Shown here in pieces: positions 35,071-44,984 of a stretch of 64,000 bases of DNA. The notes under the pieces are model-generated. The model did not search any database. It was not told the DNA's origin and saw only the letters and a list, made by a program, of their open reading frames with translations. Origin of the DNA: Dictyobacter aurantiacus (GTDB taxonomy: Bacteria > Chloroflexota > Ktedonobacteria > Ktedonobacterales > Ktedonobacteraceae); the NCBI RefSeq assembly GCF_003967515.1, contig NZ_BIFQ01000002.1, positions 248,001 to 312,000 on the forward strand, given 5' to 3'. A program made the translations under genes and the position numbers. Position 1 is the stretch's first letter; every line of letters begins with the position of its first letter.

Positions 35071-36831
35071 ATGGTAAAGAAATTTTGTGCTGGCTATAAA
35101 TTTGAGCTGTGCGCGGGGCTGCTGATTATCTGCGCCAGCGCACTGCGCCTCTTTCTCGCCTACAACGATTGGCCTCAATTGAATGCGGACGAAGGTGTGA
35201 TGGGTATTATGGCCCGGCACATTCTGACAGGGGATCTTCCCATTTTTTTCTATGGGCAACACTATATGGGGGCGCTTGAAGCCTACCTTGGCGCCGGACT
35301 GTTCCTTTATTTTGGTAGTTCCACCTTCTCTCTTCGGCTGGGTCTGATCCTGCTATTTGCCATCTTTCTGGCCTGCCTCTATATATTGACCGCTCGCCTG
35401 TATACGCGGCGCTTTGCCCTCTTCATCCTCCTGCTGTTAGGACCTGGCTCCAACACGGTATTCTCGCGACAGTTGAATGCGATTGGAGGCTACATAGAGA
35501 TTCTCCTATGTGGCACGCTCTCTTTTCTCCTCGCGCAACAGCTCGCTCTTTCTATAACTAGATCGAACGCTGCTACTATATGGAGAAAGGGGGGATATCT
35601 TCTCTGGGGCTGTATCGTTGGGATCGGGATCTGGAGCGATCTGCTGATCTTGCCAGTCATTGCGTGTTCCGCGCTGCTCCTGCTGTACTTTTGTTGGGCA
35701 GAATTGAAACGGGGGCATGTTCTACTGGTGCTGCTGGGGCTCATCATCGGAGCACTGCCGCTGATCCTCTATAACCTGTGCGCGGCACCGGGCCAGAATT
35801 CCTGGTCCGTCCTGATCGGGATGCAGGGGACGCCCAGGTGGTCTGTCAGTACTACCATGCAGCAGATTGGAAGAACTATGCTGTACAGCCTGCCAGCGAT
35901 TACGGGCAATCCTTTCTGCCATACCGATGACCTGCCAGGTCTGAAGGTTCTGGGCTTTGAGCCTGTACAGCCGCTGGGTCCCACTTGTATCGTTGTCAGG
36001 GCGGGCTGGTCATGCATTTACCTGGCATTACTGTTGTACGCGACTATCCTGCTGGGATACCAGGTATGGAGGCATTTTTCCGCCTGCCAACGGCGTAAGA
36101 ACGCGGGGGATGGGACATTCTCAGACGGTTTCATTCGCTCCTGCACTGCCCTGACCATCACGCTGCAGGCGGTGTTAACTCTGTATTCGTTTATGCGTAG
36201 CCATGCTCCTCTCGATGGAGCCTCGGTCTACTCCCGCTACCTGATCTGCCTCTGGATCGCGCTTCCCATCCTGCTCTGGCCCTTGTGGGATTTCGTGTCT
36301 AAACGCCTGATTATACATAAGGCCAAAAACCTCCGTGTCATGCTGATCATCGGACTGGTGCTGGTCATGCTTATCAGTCTGAGCTATGGCACGTACGAAA
36401 CACTGAGCGAGGTGCCACAGGCCCGGACCGCCCACCAGCAGGAAGAGGCGCTGATCACCACCCTCTCCCAACACCACATCGCCCACGTCTACACCGATTA
36501 CTGGACCTGCTACCGCCTGGCGTTCCAGAGCGCCGAGCGCATCACCTGCGGCGTAATCACAGATGATTGTTCATTTCAGCCCGATAAGCACAATAGATAT
36601 CAGCCGTATTTTGATATGACCCGGCAGGATGCGCATGCGGCTTATCTATTACCGCTGGATACCTCATGCGCATCCGATCTCAAGCAACGAGGACTCTGTT
36701 CCCACTTCACAATCGGCGCTTACGCCGTCTTCGACGCCGAGCGAACATGCACCCAATCGCTAGCTTTTAAGCCTGCTCAACCATTTGTCCGCAACCTCTT
36801 TTTCCAGGTCGATGCCGCTCGCCCTGGCTAA
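35071..36831 (+). CDS. GT39/RgtA-like integral membrane glycosyltransferase
   Basis: The ATG at 35071 follows AAAGGT. The 586-residue protein has about 9-10 membrane helices in residues 10-450 and a soluble C-terminal domain. The first extracytoplasmic loop holds the acidic pair in LNADEGVMGIMARHILTG, the catalytic type seen in polyprenyl-phosphate-sugar-dependent GT-C enzymes. A PFFYGQHYMGALEAYLG-like segment (here IFFYGQHYMGALEAYLG) follows. It probably transfers a sugar to a lipid or protein outside the membrane. Its 3' end overlaps the convergent MazG-like gene by 72 bases. Confidence 0.78.
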   Translation: MVKKFCAGYKFELCAGLLIICASALRLFLAYNDWPQLNADEGVMGIMARHILTGDLPIFFYGQHYMGALEAYLGAGLFLYFGSSTFSLRLGLILLFAIFLACLYILTARLYTRRFALFILLLLGPGSNTVFSRQLNAIGGYIEILLCGTLSFLLAQQLALSITRSNAATIWRKGGYLLWGCIVGIGIWSDLLILPVIACSALLLLYFCWAELKRGHVLLVLLGLIIGALPLILYNLCAAPGQNSWSVLIGMQGTPRWSVSTTMQQIGRTMLYSLPAITGNPFCHTDDLPGLKVLGFEPVQPLGPTCIVVRAGWSCIYLALLLYATILLGYQVWRHFSACQRRKNAGDGTFSDGFIRSCTALTITLQAVLTLYSFMRSHAPLDGASVYSRYLICLWIALPILLWPLWDFVSKRLIIHKAKNLRVMLIIGLVLVMLISLSYGTYETLSEVPQARTAHQQEEALITTLSQHHIAHVYTDYWTCYRLAFQSAERITCGVITDDCSFQPDKHNRYQPYFDMTRQDAHAAYLLPLDTSCASDLKQRGLCSHFTIGAYAVFDAERTCTQSLAFKPAQPFVRNLFFQVDAARPG

Positions 36832-37068
36832 TAAGAGTATCTGACAAAAGACGTCGGCAACCTCAGCGTTGAACTCGGCTTGAATCTCTTCCAGGGGCTT
36901 GCCTTTTGTACGCGCTCTCCCTGACAGCATCAGGTAGGATTGGGTCAGTTCTCCGACCTCTTCCTGCAACTTGAGCACGAACCAGGTAGCGTCACGCTCG
37001 ATATTGAATCGCTCGGCATAGCGCTGTGAAACCTGCTCGACACCTTCCGCTATCTCATCCAGATCCAT
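36760..37068 (-). CDS. MazG-like nucleotide pyrophosphohydrolase
   Basis: The 102-residue protein has the all-alpha NTP-pyrophosphatase metal motif LQEEVGELTQSYL followed by AEVADVFCQILLLA, i.e. EExxE...ExxD. Such enzymes hydrolyse NTPs or modified nucleotides. Its ATG abuts the TAG stop of the TPR gene and uses the AGGAG inside that gene's end, so the two are translationally coupled. Confidence 0.85.
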   Translation of the reverse strand: MDLDEIAEGVEQVSQRYAERFNIERDATWFVLKLQEEVGELTQSYLMLSGRARTKGKPLEEIQAEFNAEVADVFCQILLLARASGIDLEKEVADKWLSRLKS

Positions 37069-38076
37069 CTATCGCTCCTGCTCATTCGCGCTCGACTGGC
37101 TATCCACACTGCCCGGAAGATGTTGCAGGGCGTCGCTGGCGCGCTGGATGGCGTAGCCGAGTCCGATGCTCTGCGCCAGCGCATGTGCCTGCTCATAACA
37201 GTCGCGGGCCTGCTGCGTCTCTCCACGCGCCTGGCGGATACCTCCACTGCTAAAGAGGGCAAAGATCTGGGCCCTTTTAACGTCCAGACGCCGCGCCAGT
37301 TCAAGCGCCTGCTGGGCGTGCTCGCTGGCACGGTCCAGTTCTTTTTGCTCCAGATACACATCGGCCAGGGTTACATGGGCGAAGGGCAGGTACATCTGCA
37401 TCCCACACTGCTCGGCCATCTGCAGTGCCTCGCTGAAATAGCGTTGGGCCTCCGGCAGATTGCCCTCTCGTTGGGCGTGAAATCCAAGATGGCGCAGCGC
37501 CTCCGCCGCTTCCCTTGCGTAATTGTATTTTTGGGCCAGTTGCAACGACTGCGTGTAGTAGTCGTGAGCCTGCTCAGGCTGATCGATAATATCTGCAATC
37601 AAGCCCAGATGGAAGAGGCTCTCGCTGATACCGCGCTGATCCTGCAGTTCCTGCCTTCGTTCCAGACCCTCCTGAAAATAGCCCTGCAACAGCGAGGGAT
37701 CACCCTCATGCCGATTGGAGGCCACCGTGTAGCCGGCGAAACCGATACTATCCACGGCATCGGCGATAAGCCGCGCATCGTCCACCTGCTTCCCGAGTTG
37801 CCGCGCCTGCTGCAACAGTTCGATCGCCTCATCCTCCGGTGCGTTCTCAAATTGTGTCTTGAGGGTCAGCATGCGTCCATAGCACAGCAGAAACCGCGCG
37901 CGCGCGGCTGCAGGCACCTCTGGTAGCTCAAGTAAAGATTGGCCGGCCCGCAATGTGTGCAACGCCTGCTCCAACCGACCACCCATAAAATAGGAGGTGA
38001 CAATCCCCTCCATCGTCTTCAGCACCGCATCAAACTGTTCCGGCAAAGCTCGCTCCCCCTGATGTTGTTGCGTCAT
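37069..38076 (-). CDS. TPR-repeat protein
   Basis: The 335-residue protein consists of tandem tetratricopeptide repeats, clearest at SLFHLGLIADIIDQPEQAHDYY, ALRHLGFHAQREGNLPEAQRYF and VTLADVYLEQKELDRASEHAQ. It has no DNA-binding domain or signal peptide. It resembles the sensor/TPR part of MalT-like regulators; a scaffold role is likely. Co-transcribed with the MazG-like gene. Confidence 0.82.
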   Translation of the reverse strand: MTQQHQGERALPEQFDAVLKTMEGIVTSYFMGGRLEQALHTLRAGQSLLELPEVPAAARARFLLCYGRMLTLKTQFENAPEDEAIELLQQARQLGKQVDDARLIADAVDSIGFAGYTVASNRHEGDPSLLQGYFQEGLERRQELQDQRGISESLFHLGLIADIIDQPEQAHDYYTQSLQLAQKYNYAREAAEALRHLGFHAQREGNLPEAQRYFSEALQMAEQCGMQMYLPFAHVTLADVYLEQKELDRASEHAQQALELARRLDVKRAQIFALFSSGGIRQARGETQQARDCYEQAHALAQSIGLGYAIQRASDALQHLPGSVDSQSSANEQER

Positions 38077-38175
38077 ATATCCTTCCCTTCCCTTTTCAGC
38101 GTTTCTGAAATAGAGTATAGCAGATGCGGTTGCCGGCCATACACTACTTCAGAAATCTGCCCCGCCAATTGCTGG

Positions 38176-38802
38176 CTATCTATAAAGGCTGATCAGCGCA
38201 ATCACGCCAAAGATGGTGATTACCAGGCCGGAAAGGCGATTGATCCACAGCAGCCAGCGCGCGTTGAAGCGCCCTCGCACCAGGCTGATGCCAGCGGTCA
38301 GGAACAACCACCAGAGGGCCGAGCCCAGAAAAACGCCGGATACGACGAGCAGGGCATTCACAAAGTTGCTGTTCCCACTCCCCACTCCCAGGCCGGCAAA
38401 GATCGCGGCAAAGGATAAGATGGTCACAGGATTGGTCAGGGTCAGTAAAAAGGTGGAAACGTAGGCTCCTAGCAAGCCATTGCCTTTAGATTTTGCGGTG
38501 CTGGCGGCCTGTTGCGCGGGCCTGGTGAGCATGGTTTTGATGCCGAGGTAGACAAGAAACAGGCCGCCGACCAGGCGCACCCAGCCTTGCTGACGCACCA
38601 GGAAGCCGGCGATAACGGTCAGGCCGAAGCCCGCGATACAGCCATACACGGCATCGCCACAAGCCACACCCAATCCTGAGATAAAACCATAGCGAAAACC
38701 CCTATTCAGCGTGCGTTGCATGCACAGTACGCTCATCGGCCCCACCACAGCGGCAACCGATAAGCCAATCAACAGACCCCGCAACAGAAAACTGAAGTCC
38801 AT
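38176..38802 (-). CDS. LysE/RhtB-family amino-acid exporter
   Basis: The 208-residue protein has six predicted helices. It begins with LLRGLLIGLSVAAVVGPMSVL and contains YGFISGLGVACGDAVYG, matching the LysE family N-terminal signature. It exports amino acids or related compounds; specificity unknown. Upstream lies a hairpin (38844) that may be in its leader. Confidence 0.88.
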   Translation of the reverse strand: MDFSFLLRGLLIGLSVAAVVGPMSVLCMQRTLNRGFRYGFISGLGVACGDAVYGCIAGFGLTVIAGFLVRQQGWVRLVGGLFLVYLGIKTMLTRPAQQAASTAKSKGNGLLGAYVSTFLLTLTNPVTILSFAAIFAGLGVGSGNSNFVNALLVVSGVFLGSALWWLFLTAGISLVRGRFNARWLLWINRLSGLVITIFGVIALISLYR

Positions 38803-38843
38803 CTCTTCTCCTTCATCAGGAACGACCCGCTCTCATACACACA

Positions 38844-38888
38844 AAAAGAAGCCACCAGACCTGCGCGGGAGGTCTGGTGGCTTCTTTT
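38844..38888. other. 19-bp-stem hairpin upstream of the LysE gene
   Basis: AAAAGAAGCCACCAGACCT (38844-38862) pairs exactly with 38870-38888. The stem has A-rich/T-rich outer ends like a terminator but lies between divergent genes, 42 bases before the LysE ATG. No gene ends here. The rest of 38803-39248 (446 bases) shows nothing else recognisable. Confidence 0.6.
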
Positions 38889-39248
38889 CTATTTGCTTCT
38901 TTATACTCTATAACGATCAGGCTGTGAAGAGCATGCGCAGCGAACCATACCTCCAATGGAACTGGTTTCCCTGCTGCTGCTGAACTGCTGTCAGGCGTAT
39001 ACAATTGTCACAACACAATTCAGATTGGCCCATGCATTCTCTTTCATCTGATCAATCCAGCATACAAAAGCTGGACGAGCTAGCTGCTAGTGTACCATAC
39101 CCACTCCATCTTATGCAAGCATCGACTCTATAGAACATCTGTGGACCCTGTTACACGTAAAACTTCTATATCATTTGAAATTAATCAGGACCGATTATGT
39201 CCAGTTCAACCTGTATACTTGGGGAACAATATTCTTTGGAGGGAAAAC

Positions 39249-39746
39249 ATGTCTGACATAACCGATTTCGATTTCTTTCTACATACCTGGGACGTTGTCA
39301 ATAAGCGCAAGAAGGTTAACTCTCTCTATGAGAATCCTGAGGACAATCAAGAGGCTGAATGGGAAGAATTTACGGGCGTTTCGGGTATGGGGACGAAGTA
39401 TTGCGATGGACGTGTGATGGTCGACCATTATGAGGGAATGTTCCCCTCTGGACAGGTCGTCAAGGGTGTCAATGTGCGGGCCTATAATCCAGAGACGGGC
39501 GAATGGTCGTTCATCTGGCTCGATAATCGCCAGGCTCCCGATTTTGAGCCGCTGGTTGGCAAATTCGAGAATGGAGTTGGCCGCTTCGATAGCTTCATCA
39601 CCACAAACGATGGCAGGCGCGTGCTCGTTTGCTTTCAATTGGATCAGTTCACTGAAAATTCCTTCCGCTGGCAACAGTCTTTCTCGATGGATGACGGAAA
39701 AACCTGGGATGTGAACTGGATCATGGAGTCAACCAGGCGGCAGTAG
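39249..39746 (+). CDS. Conserved protein of unknown function (lipocalin-like/DUF1579-like)
   Basis: The ATG at 39249 follows a GGAGGG site, giving 165 residues. The sequence is rich in Trp and aromatic beta-strand patterns (LHTWDVVNKRKKVNSLYE, EWSFIWLDNRQAPDFEPLVG, FRWQQSFSMDDGKTWDVNW). This looks like a beta-barrel of the type found in DUF1579 or lipocalin-like proteins, but I cannot name the family with confidence. Monocistronic. Confidence 0.7.
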   Translation: MSDITDFDFFLHTWDVVNKRKKVNSLYENPEDNQEAEWEEFTGVSGMGTKYCDGRVMVDHYEGMFPSGQVVKGVNVRAYNPETGEWSFIWLDNRQAPDFEPLVGKFENGVGRFDSFITTNDGRRVLVCFQLDQFTENSFRWQQSFSMDDGKTWDVNWIMESTRRQ

Positions 39747-40031
39747 CGTCCCCGGCACCACACCTTCAGACCCGCGCGTGGCATCGGCATCTATGGCCTT
39801 CAGAACTACTTCCGGCGGGCAACAGCGGCATAGCCCATGACGAGGGCTATGCCGCCCTTCCCGAAGCATCCACCTGAGCTAGCATCCAACAGTTGAGCTA
39901 GATCTATCAGCCCATCAGGACAACACACAAAGAATAGAGCTGTAAAACCCATCAATATAGAAAAGATATGGTAATATAAGAGCCATATCGAAGCACTCTA
40001 TTGTACCTGATAAAGATAGAAGGAAGTATCT

Positions 40032-40808
40032 ATGCCTCACGCGAATAGGGAAGAAGAGAAAAAGGCTGGAACGGTCATCGTGACCGGTGCCAGCCGTGGC
40101 ATTGGGGCCGCTACCGCCAGGCTCGTGGGCGCGTCTGGCTTCGCCGTCGCGGTGAATTTCGCCAATGGAGAGGCTACTGCTCGACAAGTCGTTGCTCAGA
40201 TCGTTGCCGCTGGCGGCCGGGCCATCGCCATCCAGGCCGACGTAGCGCGTGAAGAGGATATTCTGCGCCTGTTTGAGACGGCCGAGCGCGAGTTAGGTCC
40301 GCTTCAGGGACTGGTAAACAACGCCGGCATCACTGGTGGCTTTGCGCGCGTTGAAGATGTGCAGGCCGAAGCGATCACGCGCATGCTCGCGGTCAATGTC
40401 ACTGGCACTATCCTGTGTTCGCGTGAGGCTGTGCGCAGGATGTCCCTGCGCCACGGCGGTTCGGGCGGCTCCATCGTCAACATCTCCTCGCTCGCGGCTC
40501 GCACCGGCGGCTCAGGCGAATGGGTCCATTACGCGGCCTCCAAAGGCGCGATCAACAGCTTCACCATCGGGCTGGCGCGCGAGGTCGCCAGCGAGGGGAT
40601 CCGCGTCAACGCCATCGCCCCCGGCCTCATCGAGACCGATCTGCACGCCACCAACGGCGCCCCCGATCGCCCACAAAGAATGAGCCCGACCATTCCCATG
40701 CAGCGAGCAGGCACACCCGATGAAATCGCCGCCGGCGTTCTCTGGCTGCTCTCCTCGGCCGCCTCCTACACCACCGGCACTATCCTTGAAATCGGCGGCG
40801 GCCGCTAA
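40032..40808 (+). CDS. Short-chain dehydrogenase/reductase
   Basis: The 258-residue protein has the NAD(P) motif TGASRGIGAATARL, the structural NNAG, and the catalytic set Ser in NISSLAARTGGS with YAASK. Its C-terminus (GTPDEIAAGVLWLLSSAASYTTG) matches classical SDRs of the FabG type. Ketone/alcohol specificity is unknown. An AAGGAAG site precedes the ATG. Confidence 0.93.
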   Translation: MPHANREEEKKAGTVIVTGASRGIGAATARLVGASGFAVAVNFANGEATARQVVAQIVAAGGRAIAIQADVAREEDILRLFETAERELGPLQGLVNNAGITGGFARVEDVQAEAITRMLAVNVTGTILCSREAVRRMSLRHGGSGGSIVNISSLAARTGGSGEWVHYAASKGAINSFTIGLAREVASEGIRVNAIAPGLIETDLHATNGAPDRPQRMSPTIPMQRAGTPDEIAAGVLWLLSSAASYTTGTILEIGGGR

Positions 40809-40957
40809 AGATATGCAATTTTTGCTCTCTAATTGAAGGAAGGTGTTCACCTGATAAGGCATAATTCAATTTGTCGCCTTTCTGAACGCTTCCAGTGTAT
40901 GCTGTGCGCCACACATCCTCCTCGACTTCAAGTCGATCAGAAGAGGAGAAACAGCAA

Positions 40958-42805
40958 GTGTTAAAGCCTTTATCCACAGATCCGCAGGCGACCTGGAAGC
41001 AGCGCTTCCGTGCCCCTATGCTGGGCTGGTCGCAGATCGCTCATCAGGCGCCCCAGCGGGGGCTGGTATTGAGTGATCTGTCAGGCAGCTATCAACTTCA
41101 CGCCTGGGACGTGCTGTCAGGAAAACTGAGGCAGATCAGCAACGAGCCGCAAGGAGCATTCGTCGGTCGTCTCTCGGGGGATGGGCGCTACGTCTATTAC
41201 CTGCATGACGATGATGGTGATGAGGTAGGCCATTTTGTCCGCGTGCCTTTTGAGGGCGGCGAGCCACAAAACCTCACCCCGGATCTCCCACCCTACCTGG
41301 CCGATCCGTTCATCAACCCTACGGGCAGGATGCTCGGCTTTCTAGTGGGAAAGAGCACAGGGATAGATCTCTACATCGTACCGCTCGGATCGGATGATAG
41401 CATCGGTTCGGTACAACACGTTTATCACAATCCGATTCCAGGTCTGCACGGTAGAAAGCTAGTGGCGCTTTCCAGCTCCGGTACAACAGCGGTGATGATC
41501 TCGCAGCCTCACAATCCCTTTATGTATGGTCAATTGCTATCTATCGACCTCGCTAGCGGGGACGTCATGGATACGTTGCAAGAGGAGCAAGGTGGTTATG
41601 TCTCAATGGGAGATTATTCGCCCGTCGTGGGCGATGAACGGCTGTGGGCCACCCTGCACCATGGTGATACTCAACAACATCTCGTCTGGAATCCACGGAG
41701 CGGGGAACGTTTCCCGCTAGTTCTGGATACTCTGGATGGCGCCTTCGCTCCATGTTCATGGTCGCCCGATGGTCGGAGCCTGCTACTGAAACAAGATCAA
41801 CAGGATGGGACACGATTTGCCATCTATACGCTGGCCGACCACAGCGTGCAGGTGCTGGACAGTCTCCTCGGTACGTATTGGTGCAGCTACTATGGCAATG
41901 CCCACGAAATCTACACGCATTGGGGCATGATCCAGGATGGCGCTGTGCTTGGTCCCGAAATCATGGCTCTGGATACGAGTCAAGGTCAACAGCGACGCAC
42001 ACTGCTGGCCCTTGAGCAGGTTCCCGCCGGACGACCGTGGCGATCGATCACGTTTCCCTCTTCAGATGGCCAGGAGATACAGGCGTGGCTCATCATACCT
42101 GATGGCGAGGGACCATATCCGACGATCATCGACCTCCATGGAGGGCCGCATACGCAGCGCACGGTCGACCCGGCTCCAGATCTGCAGATGTGGGTCGATC
42201 ATGGCTTCGCGGTCTGTAGCGTCAACTATCGGGGCTCAACCGGCTTCGGTCAGGCTTTTCAGGACCAGGTGCTGGGCAATCCCGGTTACTGGGAGGTGGA
42301 AGATATTGTGGCCGCGCTCCACTGGCTGGTCAATGCCGGGATCACCAATCCGCAAGCTGTACTGCTGACCGGCTGGTCCTATGGAGGCTACCTGACACTG
42401 CTCGCGCTCGGCAGATATCCAAAACTGTGGGTCGCGGGCATGGCAGGCATTGCCATCGCCGATTGGGCCCTGCTCTACGAGGATACCCATGAAGCGTTAC
42501 GCCCAACCAGGCTGCTAGGAGGCACGCCCTCCGAGCGCCCGGAACAGTATCGCATTAGCTCACCCGTGACCTACGCGGAACAGGTGAAGGCACCTATACT
42601 GGTCATCCAGGGCCGCAACGACTACGGCTGTCCGCCACGCCAGATAGAGCGCTATGTAGCTCGCCTGCAAGCGCTCGGCAAGTGGATCGAAATCGACTGG
42701 TTCGACTCCGGACACGGGTCGCTGGTGGTCGAGGAGAAAATCGCCCAGTACGAGCGCATGCTGACGTTTGCCTACGCAACTCTCACTGGAGATCACACCC
42801 GCTAA
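40958..42805 (+). CDS. S9-family prolyl oligopeptidase/acylaminoacyl peptidase
   Basis: I choose a GTG at 40958, 9 bases after AGGAG; this gives 615 residues. The N-terminal ~340 residues form a beta-propeller (repeats such as LSGDGRYVYYLHDD and WSPDGRSLLLKQD). The C-terminal alpha/beta hydrolase has IDLHGGPHTQR, the nucleophile in GWSYGGYLTL, the Asp in GRNDYGCPP and the His in DSGHGSL. It cleaves peptides or acylated residues in the cytoplasm. No signal peptide is seen. Confidence 0.92.
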   Translation: MLKPLSTDPQATWKQRFRAPMLGWSQIAHQAPQRGLVLSDLSGSYQLHAWDVLSGKLRQISNEPQGAFVGRLSGDGRYVYYLHDDDGDEVGHFVRVPFEGGEPQNLTPDLPPYLADPFINPTGRMLGFLVGKSTGIDLYIVPLGSDDSIGSVQHVYHNPIPGLHGRKLVALSSSGTTAVMISQPHNPFMYGQLLSIDLASGDVMDTLQEEQGGYVSMGDYSPVVGDERLWATLHHGDTQQHLVWNPRSGERFPLVLDTLDGAFAPCSWSPDGRSLLLKQDQQDGTRFAIYTLADHSVQVLDSLLGTYWCSYYGNAHEIYTHWGMIQDGAVLGPEIMALDTSQGQQRRTLLALEQVPAGRPWRSITFPSSDGQEIQAWLIIPDGEGPYPTIIDLHGGPHTQRTVDPAPDLQMWVDHGFAVCSVNYRGSTGFGQAFQDQVLGNPGYWEVEDIVAALHWLVNAGITNPQAVLLTGWSYGGYLTLLALGRYPKLWVAGMAGIAIADWALLYEDTHEALRPTRLLGGTPSERPEQYRISSPVTYAEQVKAPILVIQGRNDYGCPPRQIERYVARLQALGKWIEIDWFDSGHGSLVVEEKIAQYERMLTFAYATLTGDHTR

Positions 42806-42809
42806 AAGA

Positions 42810-42849
42810 CAAGGCGTACGATCCAGTTGTGCTGTGATCGTACGCCTTG
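42810..42849. terminator. 14-bp-stem hairpin between convergent genes
   Basis: CAAGGCGTACGATC (42810-42823) pairs with 42836-42849. It begins 4 bases after the peptidase stop and is 6 bases from the end of the read-through antiporter frame. Confidence 0.75.
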
Positions 42850-42854
42850 AGTGG

Positions 42855-44660
42855 TTATTCAGATGGCTTTGGCTCGATGGGCAGCCCGGCTTCTTTCCAG
42901 GCGTCCCAGCCGCCGACGAGGGCGTAGGCGCGCGGCCATCCGGCTCGTCTTAGCTCTTGCGCCACACGGGCGCTTGTCTCTTCGTTCCGTCAGGTGCAGT
43001 AGCCGATGAGCCAGCCGTCACGGGACAGTCCCAGTTCCGTCGCGTCTGTCACCGCCTTTTCAGGCGAGAGGCGGATGGAGCCTTTCGCCTGTTCGTCGCT
43101 CGCACTATAGGGACGCAGCTTGCGCACATCCAGGATAACGACCTTCGCATTCCTTTTCCAGAGGTCACGCAGCTCATCAATAGAGATACGGATCGAGGGC
43201 TGCGGCCCGCTCGTTTTCACCGCCTGAGCCATCTCCGTCTGGACGCCTGACGTACCATCTCGCTGCTCCTCTACCGGCGCAGGCGGCGATAACAGGGGAA
43301 CGGTGATAGGCTGCCGACGTGGGCGCGCCTCTCTCGGTTCACTACCCGGACCACCGCTACCTTGCCGCGCCTCTACTGGCCGGCTGTCATGGCCGCCTTC
43401 ATCATAGAGAGCCCCTTCCGACTCGTTGCCGGGCCCGCTCGCCGCATGAGACGGAGGACCACGGCGCTTTTTCTTGCGCGCCAGCAGGAACATGGGCGCG
43501 CTCCCATGCACGACGACGGAGAACAGCACAACCAGCGCGCAGATCGGAAACAGCGCCTGCGAGCCCGGCAGGCCCGCGAAGACCGGCAGCAGGATCAGCA
43601 GCAGCGAGCTGAGTCCGCGTGGTCCAAACCAGGAGATCAGCAGGCGATCGCGCGGCGCCAGCTTTACACGCGCCAGGGAGATCAGAAAGGCCACCGGGCG
43701 CACCAGCAGGGCAAGCAGTGCGAACAGAATAAGCATACCGTTAATCTGTCCCAGGCCGCTCCAGATCAGCGCGCTACCGAAAAGCACGAAGGTAAAGAGC
43801 AGCGTCATCTCCGCCGTTGTCTCACCGTACTCTAGAAAACAATCACAGAGTTCAACATCAAGTAGCGAGATGGTCAGACCAGCCGCGAAGGCGGCCAGAA
43901 AGCCGCTGCCATGCACAGCCTCCGCCGCCGCATAGGCGGTAAAGGCGATACCCAGCGAGAAGATCGACTCGTAGTCCCTCCGGATACCGATGCGTCTGCG
44001 GATCAGATCCAGCGTGGCTACACCAATCACGCCCACCAGGATACCGGCGCCAGGACCCAGAATCAGCAGGTCGAGCGCCAGCTTCGCCCACTCAGACGGC
44101 GTGGCGGAAGTCTTAGGATCTAAGAAGACCATCGCTACCAGCACGATCGGCAGCAGGACGATATCATTGAGGCCGCTCTCCAGGCGCAGCACCAGGCGCG
44201 CGGTCGAGGGAATCTCCTCGCGGCGCAACAGGCCGCGCAGCAAAACGGGATCAGTCGAGGCCAGCGCGGCTCCCACCAGCGCGGCGGCCGCCGGCGCCAG
44301 CCCCAGCAGCCCCCAGCCCGCTACCCCTACCAGGAAGGCCGAGAGTAGCGTTCCGGGTCCCAGCACAAGCAAGACCAGTGGACCGGCTTTCTTGATCTCA
44401 GAAAAATCCAACGCGATAGCGTCGGTAAATAAGACCAGCACCAGGCTCAAGGTCGATACAATATGGATGCTGGGAGAATCGATCGTAATATGCAGCACAT
44501 TCAGGCCCACCGGACCCAGGGCCGCTCCCAGGGCCAGAAAGGCCGCCACCTGGGGAAATCCGCTCTTCTCAATCACCCCCGAGAGGAGGGCAGCTATAAT
44601 AATGACCACGCCTACAAGAGCCAGTATGCTTACCAGAGACTCGGCGCTCAGTTCATTCAT
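42855..44660 (-). CDS. CPA1-type cation:proton antiporter fused to a rhodanese domain, with in-frame TGA
   Basis: From the ATG at 44660 (GGGAG site) the frame gives a ~12-helix antiporter (about 1-400; ASTDPVLLRGLLR, LRLESGLNDIVLLP), a polar linker and a rhodanese domain (about 500-601; KVVILDVRKLRPYSASDEQAKGSI split by no stop). A TGA at 42990-42992 (codon 557) follows GYCT. The same frame then continues RNEETSARVAQELRRAG and LVGGWDAWKEAGLP to a TAA at 42855-42857. In rhodanese loops of the YC(T/A)CPNE type the TGA position is the second Cys of CxC. So TGA is either selenocysteine or a nonsense mutation of TGC/TGT. If translation stops there the protein is 556 residues with a broken rhodanese domain. 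Confidence 0.75.
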
Positions 44661-44984
44661 CGGCAACTCCCGGTCGAGAATCACAAGGTCAGTTCATCAT
44701 TGTGAAGAATATGAATTACGGTCTGAAATAAATGGATCACAGGGGGACCACATTATTTATCGTTCGCGCGTTCCTCATATTGTACTCACATCTCCACGCA
44801 CAAAGTAAATACGCAATGGTATTAAGCGGCATCGGACGCCGCTGAAAGAGGTTCTTTTGTAGATCTGATGGTGCGCCCCTCACTCATAAAAAATCTTAAT
44901 AATGGATATAGCCTTTATGTGCTTGTTTTGCAGAGAAGGGACTGGTACGCTAAGAGAAGCTTAACAAGAAGAAATGAGGAACGT

